Positions 49,715 to 63,500 of a DNA stretch of 64,000 bases are shown here, one piece after another. The DNA lies in the NCBI GenBank assembly GCA_036172665.1, contig CM069873.1, positions 43,060,001 through 43,124,000 on the forward strand, read 5' to 3'. The notes beneath the pieces were generated by a model. The model worked only from the letters and a program-made list of their open reading frames with translations. It searched no databases and was not told where the DNA came from. The DNA comes from Prosopocoilus inquinatus (lineage: Eukaryota; Arthropoda; Insecta; Coleoptera; Lucanidae). Made by a program: the position numbers and the translations under genes. Positions within the stretch are counted from its first letter, which is position 1, and each line of letters opens with the position of its first letter.

Positions 49715-51884
49715 GAGTCCATCGAAACGTCAAATAACATGATAGATAAATAAGGATCTATTAGATACATCACAGGAACAACGCTAATACGTGTTGTTTC
49801 GTTTAAAACTATTTCCAGCTCCTGCTGCGTCCAAAAACTTCGTATCTCAGATCAGAGTTACTAGAGTCCATCGAAACGTCAAATAACATGATAGATGAGT
49901 AAGGATCGATTAGATACATCACAGGAACAACGCTAATACGTGTTGTTTCATTTAAAACTATTTCCAGCTTCAGCTGCGTCCGAGAACTTCGTATCTCACA
50001 ACAAAGTTACTGGAGTCCATCGAAACCCCAAATAACATGATAGATGAGTAAGGATCGATTAGATACATCACAGGAACAACGCTAATACGTGTTGCTTCGT
50101 TTAAAATTATTTCCAGCTTCAGCTGCGTCCGAGAACTTCGTATCTCACAACAAAGTTACTGGAGTCCATCGAAACGCCAAATAACATGATAGATGAGTAA
50201 GGATCGATTAGATACATCACAGGAACAACGCTAATGCGTGTTGTTTCGTTTAAAACTATTTCCAGCTTCTGCTGCGTCCGAAAATTTCGTATCTCACATT
50301 AGAGTTACTGTAGTCCATCGAAACGTCAAATAACATGATAGATGAGTAAGGATCGATTAGATACATCACAGGAACAACGCTAATGCGTGTTGTTTCGTTT
50401 AAAACTATTTCGAGCTTCTGCTGCGTCCGAAAATTTCGTATCTCACATCAGAGTTACTGGAGTCCATCGAAACGTCAAATAACATAGTAGATAAGTAAGG
50501 ATCGATTAGATACATCACAGGAACAACGCTAATACGTGTTGTTTCATTTAAAACTATTTCCAGCTTCAGCTGCGTCCGAGAACTTCGTATCTCACAACAA
50601 AGTTACTGGAGTCCATCGAAACGCCAAATAACATGATAGATGAGTAAGGATCGATTAGATACATCATAGGAACAACGCTAATGCGTGTTGTTTCGTTTAA
50701 AACTATTTCCAGCTTCTGCTGCGTCCGAAAATTTCGTATCTCACATTAGAGTTACTGTAGTCCATCGAAACGTCAAATAACATGATAGATGAGTAAGGAT
50801 CGATTAGATACATCACAGGAACAACGCTAATACGTGTTGTTTCGTTTAAAACTATTTCCAGCTTCTGCTGCGTCCGAAAATTTCGTATCTCACATTAGAG
50901 TTACTGGAGTCCATCGAAACGTCAAATAACATGATAGATGAGTAAGGATCGATTAGATACATCACAGGAACAACGCTAATACGTGTTGTTTCATTTAAAA
51001 CTATTTCCAGCTTCAGCTGCGTCCGAGAACTTCGTATCTCACAACAAAGTTACTGGAGTCCATCGAAACCCCAAATAACATGATAGATGAGTAAGGATCG
51101 ATTAGATACATCACAGGAACAACGCTAATGCGTGTTGTTTCGTTTAAAACTATTTCCAGCTTCTGCTGCGTCCGAAAATTTCGTATCTCACATTAGAGTT
51201 ACTGGAGTCCATCGAAACGTCAAATAACATGATAGATGAGTAAGGATCGATTAGATACATCATAGGAACAACGCTAATGCGTGTTGTTTCGTTTAAAACT
51301 ATTTCCAGCTTCAGCTGCGTCCGAGAACTTCGAATCTCACTTCAGAGTTACTGGAGCCCATCCAAACGTCAAATAACATGATAGATGAGTAAGGATCGAT
51401 TACATACATCACAGGAACAACGCTAGTGCGTGTTGTTTCGTTTAAAACTATTTCCAGCTTCTGCTGCGTCCGAAAATTTCGTATCTAACATCAAAGTTAC
51501 TGGAGTCCATCGAAACGCCAAATAACATGATAGATGAGTAAGGATCGATTAGATACATCACAGGAACAACGCTAATACGTGTTGCTTCGTTTAAAACTAT
51601 TTCCAGCTTCTGCTGCGTCCGAAAATTTCGTATCTCACATTAGAGTTACTGGAGTCCATCGAAACGTCAAATAAGATGATAGATGAGTAAGGATCGATTA
51701 GATGCATCACAGGAACAACGCTAATGCGTGTTGTTTCGTTTAAAACTATTTCCAGCTTCTGCTGCGTCCGAAAATTTCGTCTCACATTAGAGTTACTGGA
51801 GTCCATCGAAACGTCAAATAACATGATAGATGAGTAAGGATCGATTAGATACATCACAGGAACAACGCTAATGCGTGTTGTTTC
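46586..51884. repeat. 22/21-mer tandem repeat inside the right domain
   Basis: From 46,586 the series recurs at 49,864 with an offset of 3,278 bp (22 monomers). From about 47,040 the offset becomes 3,129 bp (21 monomers), and after the 2-bp deletion near 51,780 it is 3,127 bp. The second copy lacks the CTAACATCAAAGATAC monomer present at 46,892-47,040. Both copies contain the distinctive TGTTGCTTCGTTTAAAATT followed by TTCAGCTGCG (about 46,813 and 50,091), the TTTCGAGC unit (47,280 and 50,409) and GAAACCCC units. The match ends where TTTCATTT replaces TTTCGTTT at 51,885. Confidence 0.87.
51661..51807. repeat. 147-bp monomer (TTTCGTCTCAC)
   Basis: TTTCGTCTCAC replaces TTTCGTATCTCAC, losing TA (or AT) near 51,780. 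The partner unit at 48,532-48,680 has the full sequence, so the deletion came after the 21-mer duplication. On the minus strand it puts two adjacent monomers in one frame, which explains the 86-codon open frame there. Confidence 0.92.
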
Positions 51885-51956
51885 ATTTAAAACTATTTCC
51901 AGCTTCTGCTGCGTCCGAAAATTTCGTATCTAACATCAAAGATACTGGAGTCCATC
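51808..51956. repeat. Chimeric monomer after the 147-bp unit
   Basis: TTTCATTTAAAAC is followed by TTCTGCTGCG, GAAAATTTCG and CTAACATCAAAGATAC. The CTAACATCAAAG ending elsewhere follows TTTAAAATTATTTCC or TTTCGTTT units. This is the boundary between the 21-mer match on the left and the 58-monomer block on the right, so it is a probable exchange point, between 51,885 and 51,893. Confidence 0.72.
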
Positions 51957-54900
51957 GAAACGCCAAATAACATGATAGATGAGTAAGGATCGATTAGATA
52001 CATCACAGGAACAACGCTAATGCGTGTTGTTTCGTTTAAAACTATTTCCAGCTTCTGCTGCGTCCGAAAATTTCGTATCTCACATTAGAGTTACTGGAGT
52101 CCATCGAAACGTCAAATAACATGATAGATGAGTAAGGATCGATTAAATACATCACAGGAACAACGCTAATACGTGTTGTTTCGTTTAAAACTATTTCCAG
52201 CTTCTGCTGCGTCCGAAAATTTCGTATCTCACATTAGAGTTACTGGAGTCCATCGAAACATCAAATAACATGATAGATGAGTAAGGATCGATTAGATACA
52301 TCACAGGAACAACGCTAATACGTGTTGTTTCATTTAAAACTATTTCCAGCTTCAGCTGCGTCCGAGAACTTCGTATCTCACAACAAAGTTACTGGAGTCC
52401 ATCGAAACCCCAAATAACATGATAGATGAGTAAGGATCGATTAGATACATCACAGGAACAACGCTAATGCGTGTTGTTTCGTTTAAAACTATTTCCAGCT
52501 TCTGCTGCGTCCGAAAATTTCGTATCTCACATTAGAGTTACTGGAGTCCATCGAAACGTCAAATAACATGATAGATGAGTAAGGATCGATTAGATACATC
52601 ATAGGAACAACGCTAATGCGTGTTGTTTCGTTTAAAACTATTTCCAGCTTCTGCTGCGTCCGAAAATTTCGTATCTCACATTAGAGTTACTGGAGTCCAT
52701 CGAAACGTCAAATAACATGATAGATAAATAAGGATCTATTAGATACATCACAGGAACAACGCTAATACGTGTTGTTTCGTTTAAAACTATTTCCAGCTCC
52801 TGCTGCGTCCAAAAACTTCGTATCTCAGATCAGAGTTACTAGAGTCCATCGAAACGTCAAATAACATGATAGATGAGTAAGGATCGATTAGATACATCAC
52901 AGGAACAACGCTAATGCGTGTTGTTTCGTTTAAAACTATTTCCAGCTTCTGCTGCGTCCGAAAATTTCGTATCTCACATTAGAGTTACTGGAGTCCATCG
53001 AAACGTCAAATAACATGATAGATGGGTAAGGATCGATCAGATACATCATAGGAACAACGCTAATGCGTGTTGTTTCGTTTAAAACTATTTCCAGCTTCTG
53101 CTGCGTCCGAAAATTTCGTATCTCACATTAGAGTTACTGTAGTCCATCGAAACGTCAAATAACATGATAGATGAGTAAGGATCGATTAGATACATCACAG
53201 GAACAACGCTAGTGCGTGTTGTTTCGTTTAAAACTATTTCCAGCTTCTGCTGCGTCCGAAAATTTCGTATCTCACATTAGAGTTACTGGAGTCCATCGAA
53301 ACGTCAAATAACATGATAGATGAGTAAGGATCGATTAGATACATCACAGGAACAACGCTAATGCGTGTTGTTTCGTTTAAAACTATTTCCAGCTTCTGCT
53401 GCGTCCGAAAATTTCGTATCTCACATCAGAGTTACTGGAGTCCATCGAAACGTCAAATAACATGATAGATGAGTAAGGATCGATTAGATACATCACAGGA
53501 ACAACGCTAATGCGTGTTGTTTCATTTAAAACTATTTCCAGCTTCAGCTGCGTCCGAGAACTTCGTATCTCACTTCAGAGTTACTGGAGCCCATCCAAAC
53601 GTCAAATAACATGATAGATGAGTAAGGATCGATTACATTCATCACAGTAACAACGCTAATACGTGTTGTTTCGTTTAAAGCTATTTCCAGCTTCTGCTGC
53701 GTCCGAAAACGTCGTATCTCACATCAGAGTTACTGGAGTCCATCGAAACGTCAAATAACATGATAGATAAGTAAGGATCGATTAGATACATCACAGGAAC
53801 AACGCTAATACGTGTTGCTTCGTTTAAAATTATTTCCAGCTTCTGCTGCGTCCGAAAATTTCGTATCTAACATCAAAGATACTGGAGTCCATCGAAACGC
53901 CAAATAACATGATAGATGAGTAAGGATCGATTAGATACATCACAGGAACAACGCTAATGCGTGTTGTTTCGTTTAAAACTATTTCCAGCTTCTGCTGCGT
54001 CCGAAAATTTCGTATCTCACATTAGAGTTACTGGAGTCCATCGAAACGTCAAATAACATGATAGATGAGTAAGGATCGATTAGATACATCACAGGAACAA
54101 CGCTAATGCGTGTTGTTTCGTTTAAAACTATTTCCAGCTTCTGCTGCGTCCGAAAATTTCGTATCTCACATTAGAGTTACTGGAGTCCATCGAAACGTCA
54201 AATAACATGATAGATGAGTAAGGATCGATTAGATACATCACAGGAACAACGCTAATGCGTGTTGTTTCGTTTAAAACTATTTCGAGCTTCTGCTGCGTCC
54301 GAAAATTTCGTATCTCACATCAGAGTTACTGGAGTCCATCGAAACGTCAAATAACATAGTAGATAAGTAAGGATCGATTAGATACATCACAGGAACAACG
54401 CTAATACGTGTTGTTTCATTTAAAACTATTTCCAGCTTCAGCTGCGTCCGAGAACTTCGTATCTCACAACAAAGTTACTGGAGTCCATCGAAACGCCAAA
54501 TAACATGATAGATGAGTAAGGATCGATTAGATACATCACAGGAACAACGCTAATGCGTGTTGTTTCGTTTAAAACTATTTCCAGCTTCTGCTGCGTCCGA
54601 AAATTTCGTATCTCACATTAGAGTTACTGGAGTCCATCGAAACGTCAAATAACATGATAGATGAGTAAGGATCGATTAGATACATCATAGGAACAACGCT
54701 AATGCGTGTTGTTTCGTTTAAAACTATTTCCAGCTTCTGCTGCGTCCGAAAATTTCGTATCTCACATTAGAGTTACTGGAGTCCATCGAAACGTCAAATA
54801 ACATGATAGATGAGTAAGGATCGATTAGATACATCACAGGAACAACGCTAATGCGTGTTGTTTCGTTTAAAACTATTTCCAGCTTCTGCTGCGTCCGAAA

Positions 54901-55311
54901 ATTTCGTATCTCACATTAGAGTTACTGGAGTCCATCGAAACGTCAAATAACATGATAGATGAGTAATGATCGATTAGATACATCACAGGAACAACGCTAA
55001 TACGTGTTGTTTCGTTTAAAACTATTTCCAGCTTCTGCTGCGTCCGAAAATTTCGTATCTCACATCAGAGTTACTGGAGTCCATCGAAACGTCAAATAAC
55101 ATAGTAGATAAGTAAGGATCGATTAGATACATCACAGGAACAACGCAAATACGTGTTGTTTCATTTAAAACTATTTCCAGCTTCAGCTGCGTCCGAGAAC
55201 TTCGTATCTCACAACAAAGTTACTGGAGTCCATCGAAACGCCAAATAACATGATAGATGAGTAAGGATCGATTAGATACATCACAGGAACAACGCTAATG
55301 CGTGTTGTTTC
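51894..55311. repeat. 3.4-kb block copied at a 58-monomer offset (first copy)
   Basis: This block matches 60,536-63,946. The offset is 8,642 bp (58 x 149) up to the 7-bp deletion near 62,510 and 8,635 bp after it. Shared markers are ATTAAATAC (52,142 and 60,784), GATAAATAAGGATCTATT, GATGGGTAAGG, TTTCGAGC (54,281 and 62,916), TAATGATCG and CGCAAATACG. Differences seen: GAAACATCAAATAAC near 52,256 here, and CTAGTGGGTG near 61,852 in the other copy. Confidence 0.9.
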
Positions 55312-58300
55312 GTTTAAAACTATTTCCAGCTTCTGCTGCGTCCGAAAATTTCGTATCTCACATTAGAGTTACTGTAGTCCATCGAAACGTCAAATAACAT
55401 GATAGATGAGTAAGGATCAATTAGATACATCACAGGAACAACGCTAATACGTGTTGTTTCGTTTAAAACTATTTCCAGCTTCTGCTGCGTCCGAAAATTT
55501 CGTATCTCACATTAGAGTTACTGGAGTCCATCGAAACGTCAAATAACATGATAGATGAGTAAGGATCGATTAGATACATCACAGGAACAACGCTAATGCG
55601 TGTTGTTTCGTTTAAAACTATTTCCAGCTTCTGCTGCGTCCGAAAATTTCGTATCTCACATTAGAGTTACTGGAGTCCATCGAAACGTCAAATAACATGA
55701 TAGATGAGTAAGGATCGATTAGATACATCACAGGAACAACGCTAATACGTGTTGTTTCATTTAAAACTATTTCCAGCTTCAGCTGCGTCCGAGAACTTCG
55801 TATCTCACAACAAAGTTACTGGAGTCCATCGAAACCCCAAATAACATGATAGATGAGTAAGGATCGATTAGATACATCACAGGAACAACGCTAATACGTG
55901 TTGCTTCGTTTAAAATTATTTCCAGCTTCAGCTGCGTCCGAGAACTTCGTATCTCACAACAAAGTTACTGGAGTCCATCGAAACGCCAAATAACATGATA
56001 GATGAGTAAGGATCGATTAGATACATCACAGGAACAACGCTAATGCGTGTTGTTTCGTTTAAAACTATTTCCAGCTTCTGCTGCGTCCGAAAATTTCGTA
56101 TCTAACATCAAAGATACTGGAGTCCATCGAAACGCCAAATAACATGATAGATGAGTAAGGATCGATTAGATACATCACAGGAACAACGCTAATGCGTGTT
56201 GTTTCGTTTAAAACTATTTCCAGCTTCTGCTGCGTCCGAAAATTTCGTATCTCACATTAGAGTTACTGTAGTCCATCGAAACGTCAAATAACATGATAGA
56301 TGAGTAAGGATCGATTAGATACATCACAGGAACAACGCTAATGCGTGTTGTTTCGTTTAAAACTATTTCGAGCTTCTGCTGCGTCCGAAAATTTCGTATC
56401 TCACATCAGAGTTACTGGAGTCCATCGAAACGTCAAATAACATAGTAGATAAGTAAGGATCGATTAGATACATCACAGGAACAACGCTAATACGTGTTGT
56501 TTCATTTAAAACTATTTCCAGCTTCAGCTGCGTCCGAGAACTTCGTATCTCACAACAAAGTTACTGGAGTCCATCGAAACGCCAAATAACATGATAGATG
56601 AGTAAGGATCGATTAGATACATCATAGGAACAACGCTAATGCGTGTTGTTTCGTTTAAAACTATTTCCAGCTTCTGCTGCGTCCGAAAATTTCGTATCTC
56701 ACATTAGAGTTACTGTAGTCCATCGAAACGTCAAATAACATGATAGATGAGTAAGGATCGATTAGATACATCACAGGAACAACGCTAATACGTGTTGTTT
56801 CGTTTAAAACTATTTCCAGCTTCTGCTGCGTCCGAAAATTTCGTATCTCACATTAGAGTTACTGGAGTCCATCGAAACGTCAAATAACATGATAGATGAG
56901 TAAGGATCGATTAGATACATCACAGGAACAACGCTAATACGTGTTGTTTCATTTAAAACTATTTCCAGCTTCAGCTGCGTCCGAGAACTTCGTATCTCAC
57001 AACAAAGTTACTGGAGTCCATCGAAACCCCAAATAACATGATAGATGAGTAAGGATCGATTAGATACATCACAGGAACAACGCTAATGCGTGTTGTTTCG
57101 TTTAAAACTATTTCCAGCTTCTGCTGCGTCCGAAAATTTCGTATCTCACATTAGAGTTACTGGAGTCCATCGAAACGTCAAATAACATGATAGATGAGTA
57201 AGGATCGATTAGATACATCATAGGAACAACGCTAATGCGTGTTGTTTCGTTTAAAACTATTTCCAGCTTCAGCTGCGTCCGAGAACTTCGAATCTCACTT
57301 CAGAGTTACTGGAGCCCATCCAAACGTCAAATAACATGATAGATGAGTAAGGATCGATTACATACATCACAGGAACAACGCTAGTGCGTGTTGTTTCGTT
57401 TAAAACTATTTCCAGCTTCTGCTGCGTCCGAAAATTTCGTATCTAACATCAAAGTTACTGGAGTCCATCGAAACGCCAAATAACATGATAGATGAGTAAG
57501 GATCGATTAGATACATCACAGGAACAACGCTAATACGTGTTGCTTCGTTTAAAACTATTTCCAGCTTCTGCTGCGTCCGAAAATTTCGTATCTCACATTA
57601 GAGTTACTGGAGTCCATCGAAACGTCAAATAAGATGATAGATGAGTAAGGATCGATTAGATGCATCACAGGAACAACGCTAATGCGTGTTGTTTCGTTTA
57701 AAACTATTTCCAGCTTCTGCTGCGTCCGAAAATTTCGTATCTCACATTAGAGTTACTGGAGTCCATCGAAACGTCAAATAACATGATAGATGAGTAAGGA
57801 TCGATTAGATACATCACAGGAACAACGCTAATGCGTGTTGTTTCGTTTAAAACTATTTCCAGCTTCTGCTGCGTCCGAAAATTTCGTATCTCACATCAGA
57901 GTTACTGGAGTCCATCGAAACGTCAAACAACATAGTAGATAAGTAAGGATCGATTAGATACATCACAGGAACAACGCTAATGCGTGTTGTTTCGTTTAAA
58001 ACTATTTCCAGCTTCTGCTGCGTCCGAAAATTTCGTATCTCACATTAGAGTTACTGGAGTCCATCGAAACGTCAAATAAGATGATAGATGAGTAAGGATC
58101 GATTAGATACATCACAGGAACAACGCTAATGCGTGTTGTTTCGTTTAAAACTATTTCCAGCTTCTGCTGCGTCCGAAAATTTCGTATCTCACATTAGAGA
58201 TACTGGAGTCCATCGAAACGTCAAATAACATGATAGATGAGTAAGGATCGATTAGATACATCACAGGAACAACGCTAATGCGTGTTGTTTCGTTTAAAAC

Positions 58301-58801
58301 TATTTCCAGCTTCTGCTGCGTCCGAAAATTTCGTATCTCACATCAGAGTTACTGGAGTCCATCGAAACGTCAAACAACATAGTAGATAAGTAAGGAACGA
58401 TTAGATACATCACAGGAACAACGCTAATGCGTGTTGTTTCGTTTAAAACTATTTCCAGCTTCTGCTGCGTCCGAAAATTTCGTATCTCACATTAGAGATA
58501 CTGGAGTCCATCGAAACGTCAAATAACATGATAGATGAGTAAGGATCGATTAGATACATCACAGGAACAACGCTAATGCGTGTTGTTTCGTTTAAAACTA
58601 TTTCCAGCTTCTGCTGCGTCCGAAAATTTCGTATCTCACATTAGAGTTACTGGAGTCTATCGAAACGTCAAATAACATGATAGATGGGTAAGGATCGATC
58701 AGATACATCATAGGAACAACGCTAATGCGTGTTGTTTCGTTTAAAACTATTTCCAGCTTCTGCTGCGTCCGAAAATTTCGTATCTCACATTAGAGTTACT
58801 G
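54258..58801. repeat. 4.5-kb block copied at a 61-monomer offset (second copy)
   Basis: This is the partner of 45,171-49,714. It overlaps the right end of the 58-monomer block by about 1 kb, so the two amplifications are nested. It carries GGATCAATT at 55,411-55,421 as a private change. After 58,801 the array continues with a CTGTAGTCC unit instead of the GATAAATAAGG unit of the first copy. Confidence 0.9.
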
Positions 58802-60535
58802 TAGTCCATCGAAACGTCAAATAACATGATAGATGAGTAAGGATCGATTAGATACATCACAGGAACAACGCTAATAGGTGTTGTTTCGTTTAAAACTATT
58901 TCGAGCTTCTGCTGCGTCCGAAAATTTCGTATCTCACATCAGAGTTACTGGAGTCCATCGAAACGTCAAATAACATAGTAGATAAGTAAGGATCGCTTAG
59001 ATACATCACAGGAACAACGCTAATACGTGTTGTTTCATTTAAAACTATTTCCAGCTTCAGCTGCGTCCGAGAACTTCGTATCTCACAACAAAGTTACTGG
59101 AGTCCATCGAAACGCCAAATAACATGATAGATGAGTAAGGATCGATTAGATACATCACAGGAACAACGCTAATGCGTGTTGTTTCATTTAAAACTATTTC
59201 CAGCTTCAGCTGCGTCCGAGAACTTCGTATCTCACTTCAGAGTTACTGGAGCCCATCCAAACGTCAAATAACATGATAGATGAGTAAGGATCGATTACAT
59301 TCATCACAGGAACAACGCTAATACGTGTTGTTTCGTTTAAAACTATTTCCAGCTTCTGCTGCGTCCGAAAATTTCGTATCTCACATTAGAGTTACTGGAG
59401 TCCATCGAAACGTCAAATAACATGATAGATGAGTAAGGATCGATTAGATACATCACAGGAACAACGCTAATGCGTGTTGTTTCGTTTAAAACTATTTCCA
59501 GCTTCTGCTGCGTCCGAAAACTTTGTAACTCACATCAGAGTTACTGGAGTCCATCCAAACGTCAAATAACATGATAGATGAGTAAGGATCGATTAGATAC
59601 ATCACAGGAACAACGCTAATACGTGTTGCTTCGTTTAAAATTATTTCCAGCTTCAGCTGCGTCCGAGAACTTCGTATCTCACAACAAAGTTACTGGAGTC
59701 CATCGAAACGCCAAATAACATGATAGATGAGTAAGGATCGATTAGATACATCACAGGAACAACGCTAATGCGTGTTGTTTCGTTTAAAACTATTTCCAGC
59801 TTCTGCTGCGTCCGAAAATTTCGTATCTAACATCAAAGATACTGGAGTCCATCGAAACGCCAAATAACATGATAGATGAGTAAGGATCGATTAGATACAT
59901 CACAGGAACAACGCTAATGCGTGTTGTTTCGTTTAAAACTATTTCCAGCTTCTGCTGCGTCCGAAAATTTCGTATCTCACATTAGAGTTACTGTAGTCCA
60001 TCGAAACGTCAAATAACATGATAGATGAGTAAGGATCGATTAGATACATCACAGGAACAACGCTAATGCGTGTTGTTTCGTTTAAAACTATTTCCAGCTT
60101 CTGCTGCGTCCGAAAATTTCGTATCTCACATCAGAGTTACTGGAGTCCATCGAAACGTCAAATAACATGATAGATGAGTAAGGATCGATTAGATACATCA
60201 CAGGAACAACGCTAATGCGTGTTGTTTCATTTAAAACTATTTCCAGCTTCAGCTGCGTCCGAGAACTTCGTATCTCACTTCAGAGTTACTGGAGCCCATC
60301 CAAACGTCAAATAACATGATAGATGAGTAAGGATCGATTACATTCATCACAGTAACAACGCTAATACGTGTTGTTTCGTTTAAAGCTATTTCCAGCTTCT
60401 GCTGCGTCCGAAAACGTCGTATCTCACATCAGAGTTACTGGAGTCCATCGAAACGTCAAATAACATGATAGATAAGTAAGGATCGATTAGATACATCACA
60501 GGAACAACGCTAATACGTGTTGTTTCGTTTAAAAT
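58802..60535. repeat. Mosaic satellite segment between the 61- and 58-offset blocks
   Basis: It starts with a TTTCGAGC unit (58,900) that also has the private TAATAGGTG, then a GATAAGTAAGGATCGCTTAG unit (private C). From 59,111 it follows the left-domain order of positions 150 to about 600. A monomer at 59,407-59,555 has GAAAACTTTGTAACTCAC and a CCATCCAAACG junction, typical of the divergent island and not of its neighbours. From 59,620 come the TGTTGCTTCGTTTAAAATT plus TTCAGCTGCG unit and CTAACATCAAAGATAC units seen at 46.8 and 55.9 kb, and then the CACTTCAGAG to GAAAACGTCG series. Confidence 0.78.
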
Positions 60536-63500
60536 TATTTCCAGCTTCTGCTGCGTCCGAAAATTTCGTATCTAACATCAAAGATACTGGAGTCCATCGA
60601 AACGCCAAATAACATGATAGATGAGTAAGGATCGATTAGATACATCACAGGAACAACGCTAATGCGTGTTGTTTCGTTTAAAACTATTTCCAGCTTCTGC
60701 TGCGTCCGAAAATTTCGTATCTCACATTAGAGTTACTGGAGTCCATCGAAACGTCAAATAACATGATAGATGAGTAAGGATCGATTAAATACATCACAGG
60801 AACAACGCTAATACGTGTTGTTTCGTTTAAAACTATTTCCAGCTTCTGCTGCGTCCGAAAATTTCGTATCTCACATTAGAGTTACTGGAGTCCATCGAAA
60901 CGTCAAATAACATGATAGATGAGTAAGGATCGATTAGATACATCACAGGAACAACGCTAATACGTGTTGTTTCATTTAAAACTATTTCCAGCTTCAGCTG
61001 CGTCCGAGAACTTCGTATCTCACAACAAAGTTACTGGAGTCCATCGAAACCCCAAATAACATGATAGATGAGTAAGGATCGATTAGATACATCACAGGAA
61101 CAACGCTAATGCGTGTTGTTTCGTTTAAAACTATTTCCAGCTTCTGCTGCGTCCGAAAATTTCGTATCTCACATTAGAGTTACTGGAGTCCATCGAAACG
61201 TCAAATAACATGATAGATGAGTAAGGATCGATTAGATACATCATAGGAACAACGCTAATGCGTGTTGTTTCGTTTAAAACTATTTCCAGCTTCTGCTGCG
61301 TCCGAAAATTTCGTATCTCACATTAGAGTTACTGGAGTCCATCGAAACGTCAAATAACATGATAGATAAATAAGGATCTATTAGATACATCACAGGAACA
61401 ACGCTAATACGTGTTGTTTCGTTTAAAACTATTTCCAGCTCCTGCTGCGTCCAAAAACTTCGTATCTCAGATCAGAGTTACTAGAGTCCATCGAAACGTC
61501 AAATAACATGATAGATGAGTAAGGATCGATTAGATACATCACAGGAACAACGCTAATGCGTGTTGTTTCGTTTAAAACTATTTCCAGCTTCTGCTGCGTC
61601 CGAAAATTTCGTATCTCACATTAGAGTTACTGGAGTCCATCGAAACGTCAAATAACATGATAGATGGGTAAGGATCGATCAGATACATCATAGGAACAAC
61701 GCTAATGCGTGTTGTTTCGTTTAAAACTATTTCCAGCTTCTGCTGCGTCCGAAAATTTCGTATCTCACATTAGAGTTACTGTAGTCCATCGAAACGTCAA
61801 ATAACATGATAGATGAGTAAGGATCGATTAGATACATCACAGGAACAACGCTAGTGGGTGTTGTTTCGTTTAAAACTATTTCCAGCTTCTGCTGCGTCCG
61901 AAAATTTCGTATCTCACATTAGAGTTACTGGAGTCCATCGAAACGTCAAATAACATGATAGATGAGTAAGGATCGATTAGATACATCACAGGAACAACGC
62001 TAATGCGTGTTGTTTCGTTTAAAACTATTTCCAGCTTCTGCTGCGTCCGAAAATTTCGTATCTCACATCAGAGTTACTGGAGTCCATCGAAACGTCAAAT
62101 AACATGATAGATGAGTAAGGATCGATTAGATACATCACAGGAACAACGCTAATGCGTGTTGTTTCATTTAAAACTATTTCCAGCTTCAGCTGCGTCCGAG
62201 AACTTCGTATCTCACTTCAGAGTTACTGGAGCCCATCCAAACGTCAAATAACATGATAGATGAGTAAGGATCGATTACATTCATCACAGTAACAACGCTA
62301 ATACGTGTTGTTTCGTTTAAAGCTATTTCCAGCTTCTGCTGCGTCCGAAAACGTCGTATCTCACATCAGAGTTACTGGAGTCCATCGAAACGTCAAATAA
62401 CATGATAGATAAGTAAGGATCGATTAGATACATCACAGGAACAACGCTAATACGTGTTGCTTCGTTTAAAATTATTTCCAGCTTCTGCTGCGTCCGAAAA
62501 TTTCGTATCAAAGATACTGGAGTCCATCGAAACGCCAAATAACATGATAGATGAGTAAGGATCGATTAGATACATCACAGGAACAACGCTAATGCGTGTT
62601 GTTTCGTTTAAAACTATTTCCAGCTTCTGCTGCGTCCGAAAATTTCGTATCTCACATTAGAGTTACTGGAGTCCATCGAAACGTCAAATAACATGATAGA
62701 TGAGTAAGGATCGATTAGATACATCACAGGAACAACGCTAATGCGTGTTGTTTCGTTTAAAACTATTTCCAGCTTCTGCTGCGTCCGAAAATTTCGTATC
62801 TCACATTAGAGTTACTGGAGTCCATCGAAACGTCAAATAACATGATAGATGAGTAAGGATCGATTAGATACATCACAGGAACAACGCTAATGCGTGTTGT
62901 TTCGTTTAAAACTATTTCGAGCTTCTGCTGCGTCCGAAAATTTCGTATCTCACATCAGAGTTACTGGAGTCCATCGAAACGTCAAATAACATAGTAGATA
63001 AGTAAGGATCGATTAGATACATCACAGGAACAACGCTAATACGTGTTGTTTCATTTAAAACTATTTCCAGCTTCAGCTGCGTCCGAGAACTTCGTATCTC
63101 ACAACAAAGTTACTGGAGTCCATCGAAACGCCAAATAACATGATAGATGAGTAAGGATCGATTAGATACATCACAGGAACAACGCTAATGCGTGTTGTTT
63201 CGTTTAAAACTATTTCCAGCTTCTGCTGCGTCCGAAAATTTCGTATCTCACATTAGAGTTACTGGAGTCCATCGAAACGTCAAATAACATGATAGATGAG
63301 TAAGGATCGATTAGATACATCATAGGAACAACGCTAATGCGTGTTGTTTCGTTTAAAACTATTTCCAGCTTCTGCTGCGTCCGAAAATTTCGTATCTCAC
63401 ATTAGAGTTACTGGAGTCCATCGAAACGTCAAATAACATGATAGATGAGTAAGGATCGATTAGATACATCACAGGAACAACGCTAATGCGTGTTGTTTCG

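Noticed and set aside
51597..51857. Minus-strand open frame of 86 codons with an internal repeat
   Set aside because: The repeat in the protein is just two adjacent monomers kept in frame by a 2-bp deletion near 51,780. The intact partner unit at 48.5-48.7 kb does not keep this frame open.
62323..62538. Minus-strand open frame of 71 codons
   Set aside because: It is produced by the 7-bp deletion near 62,510 in one satellite unit. There is no sign of coding constraint.
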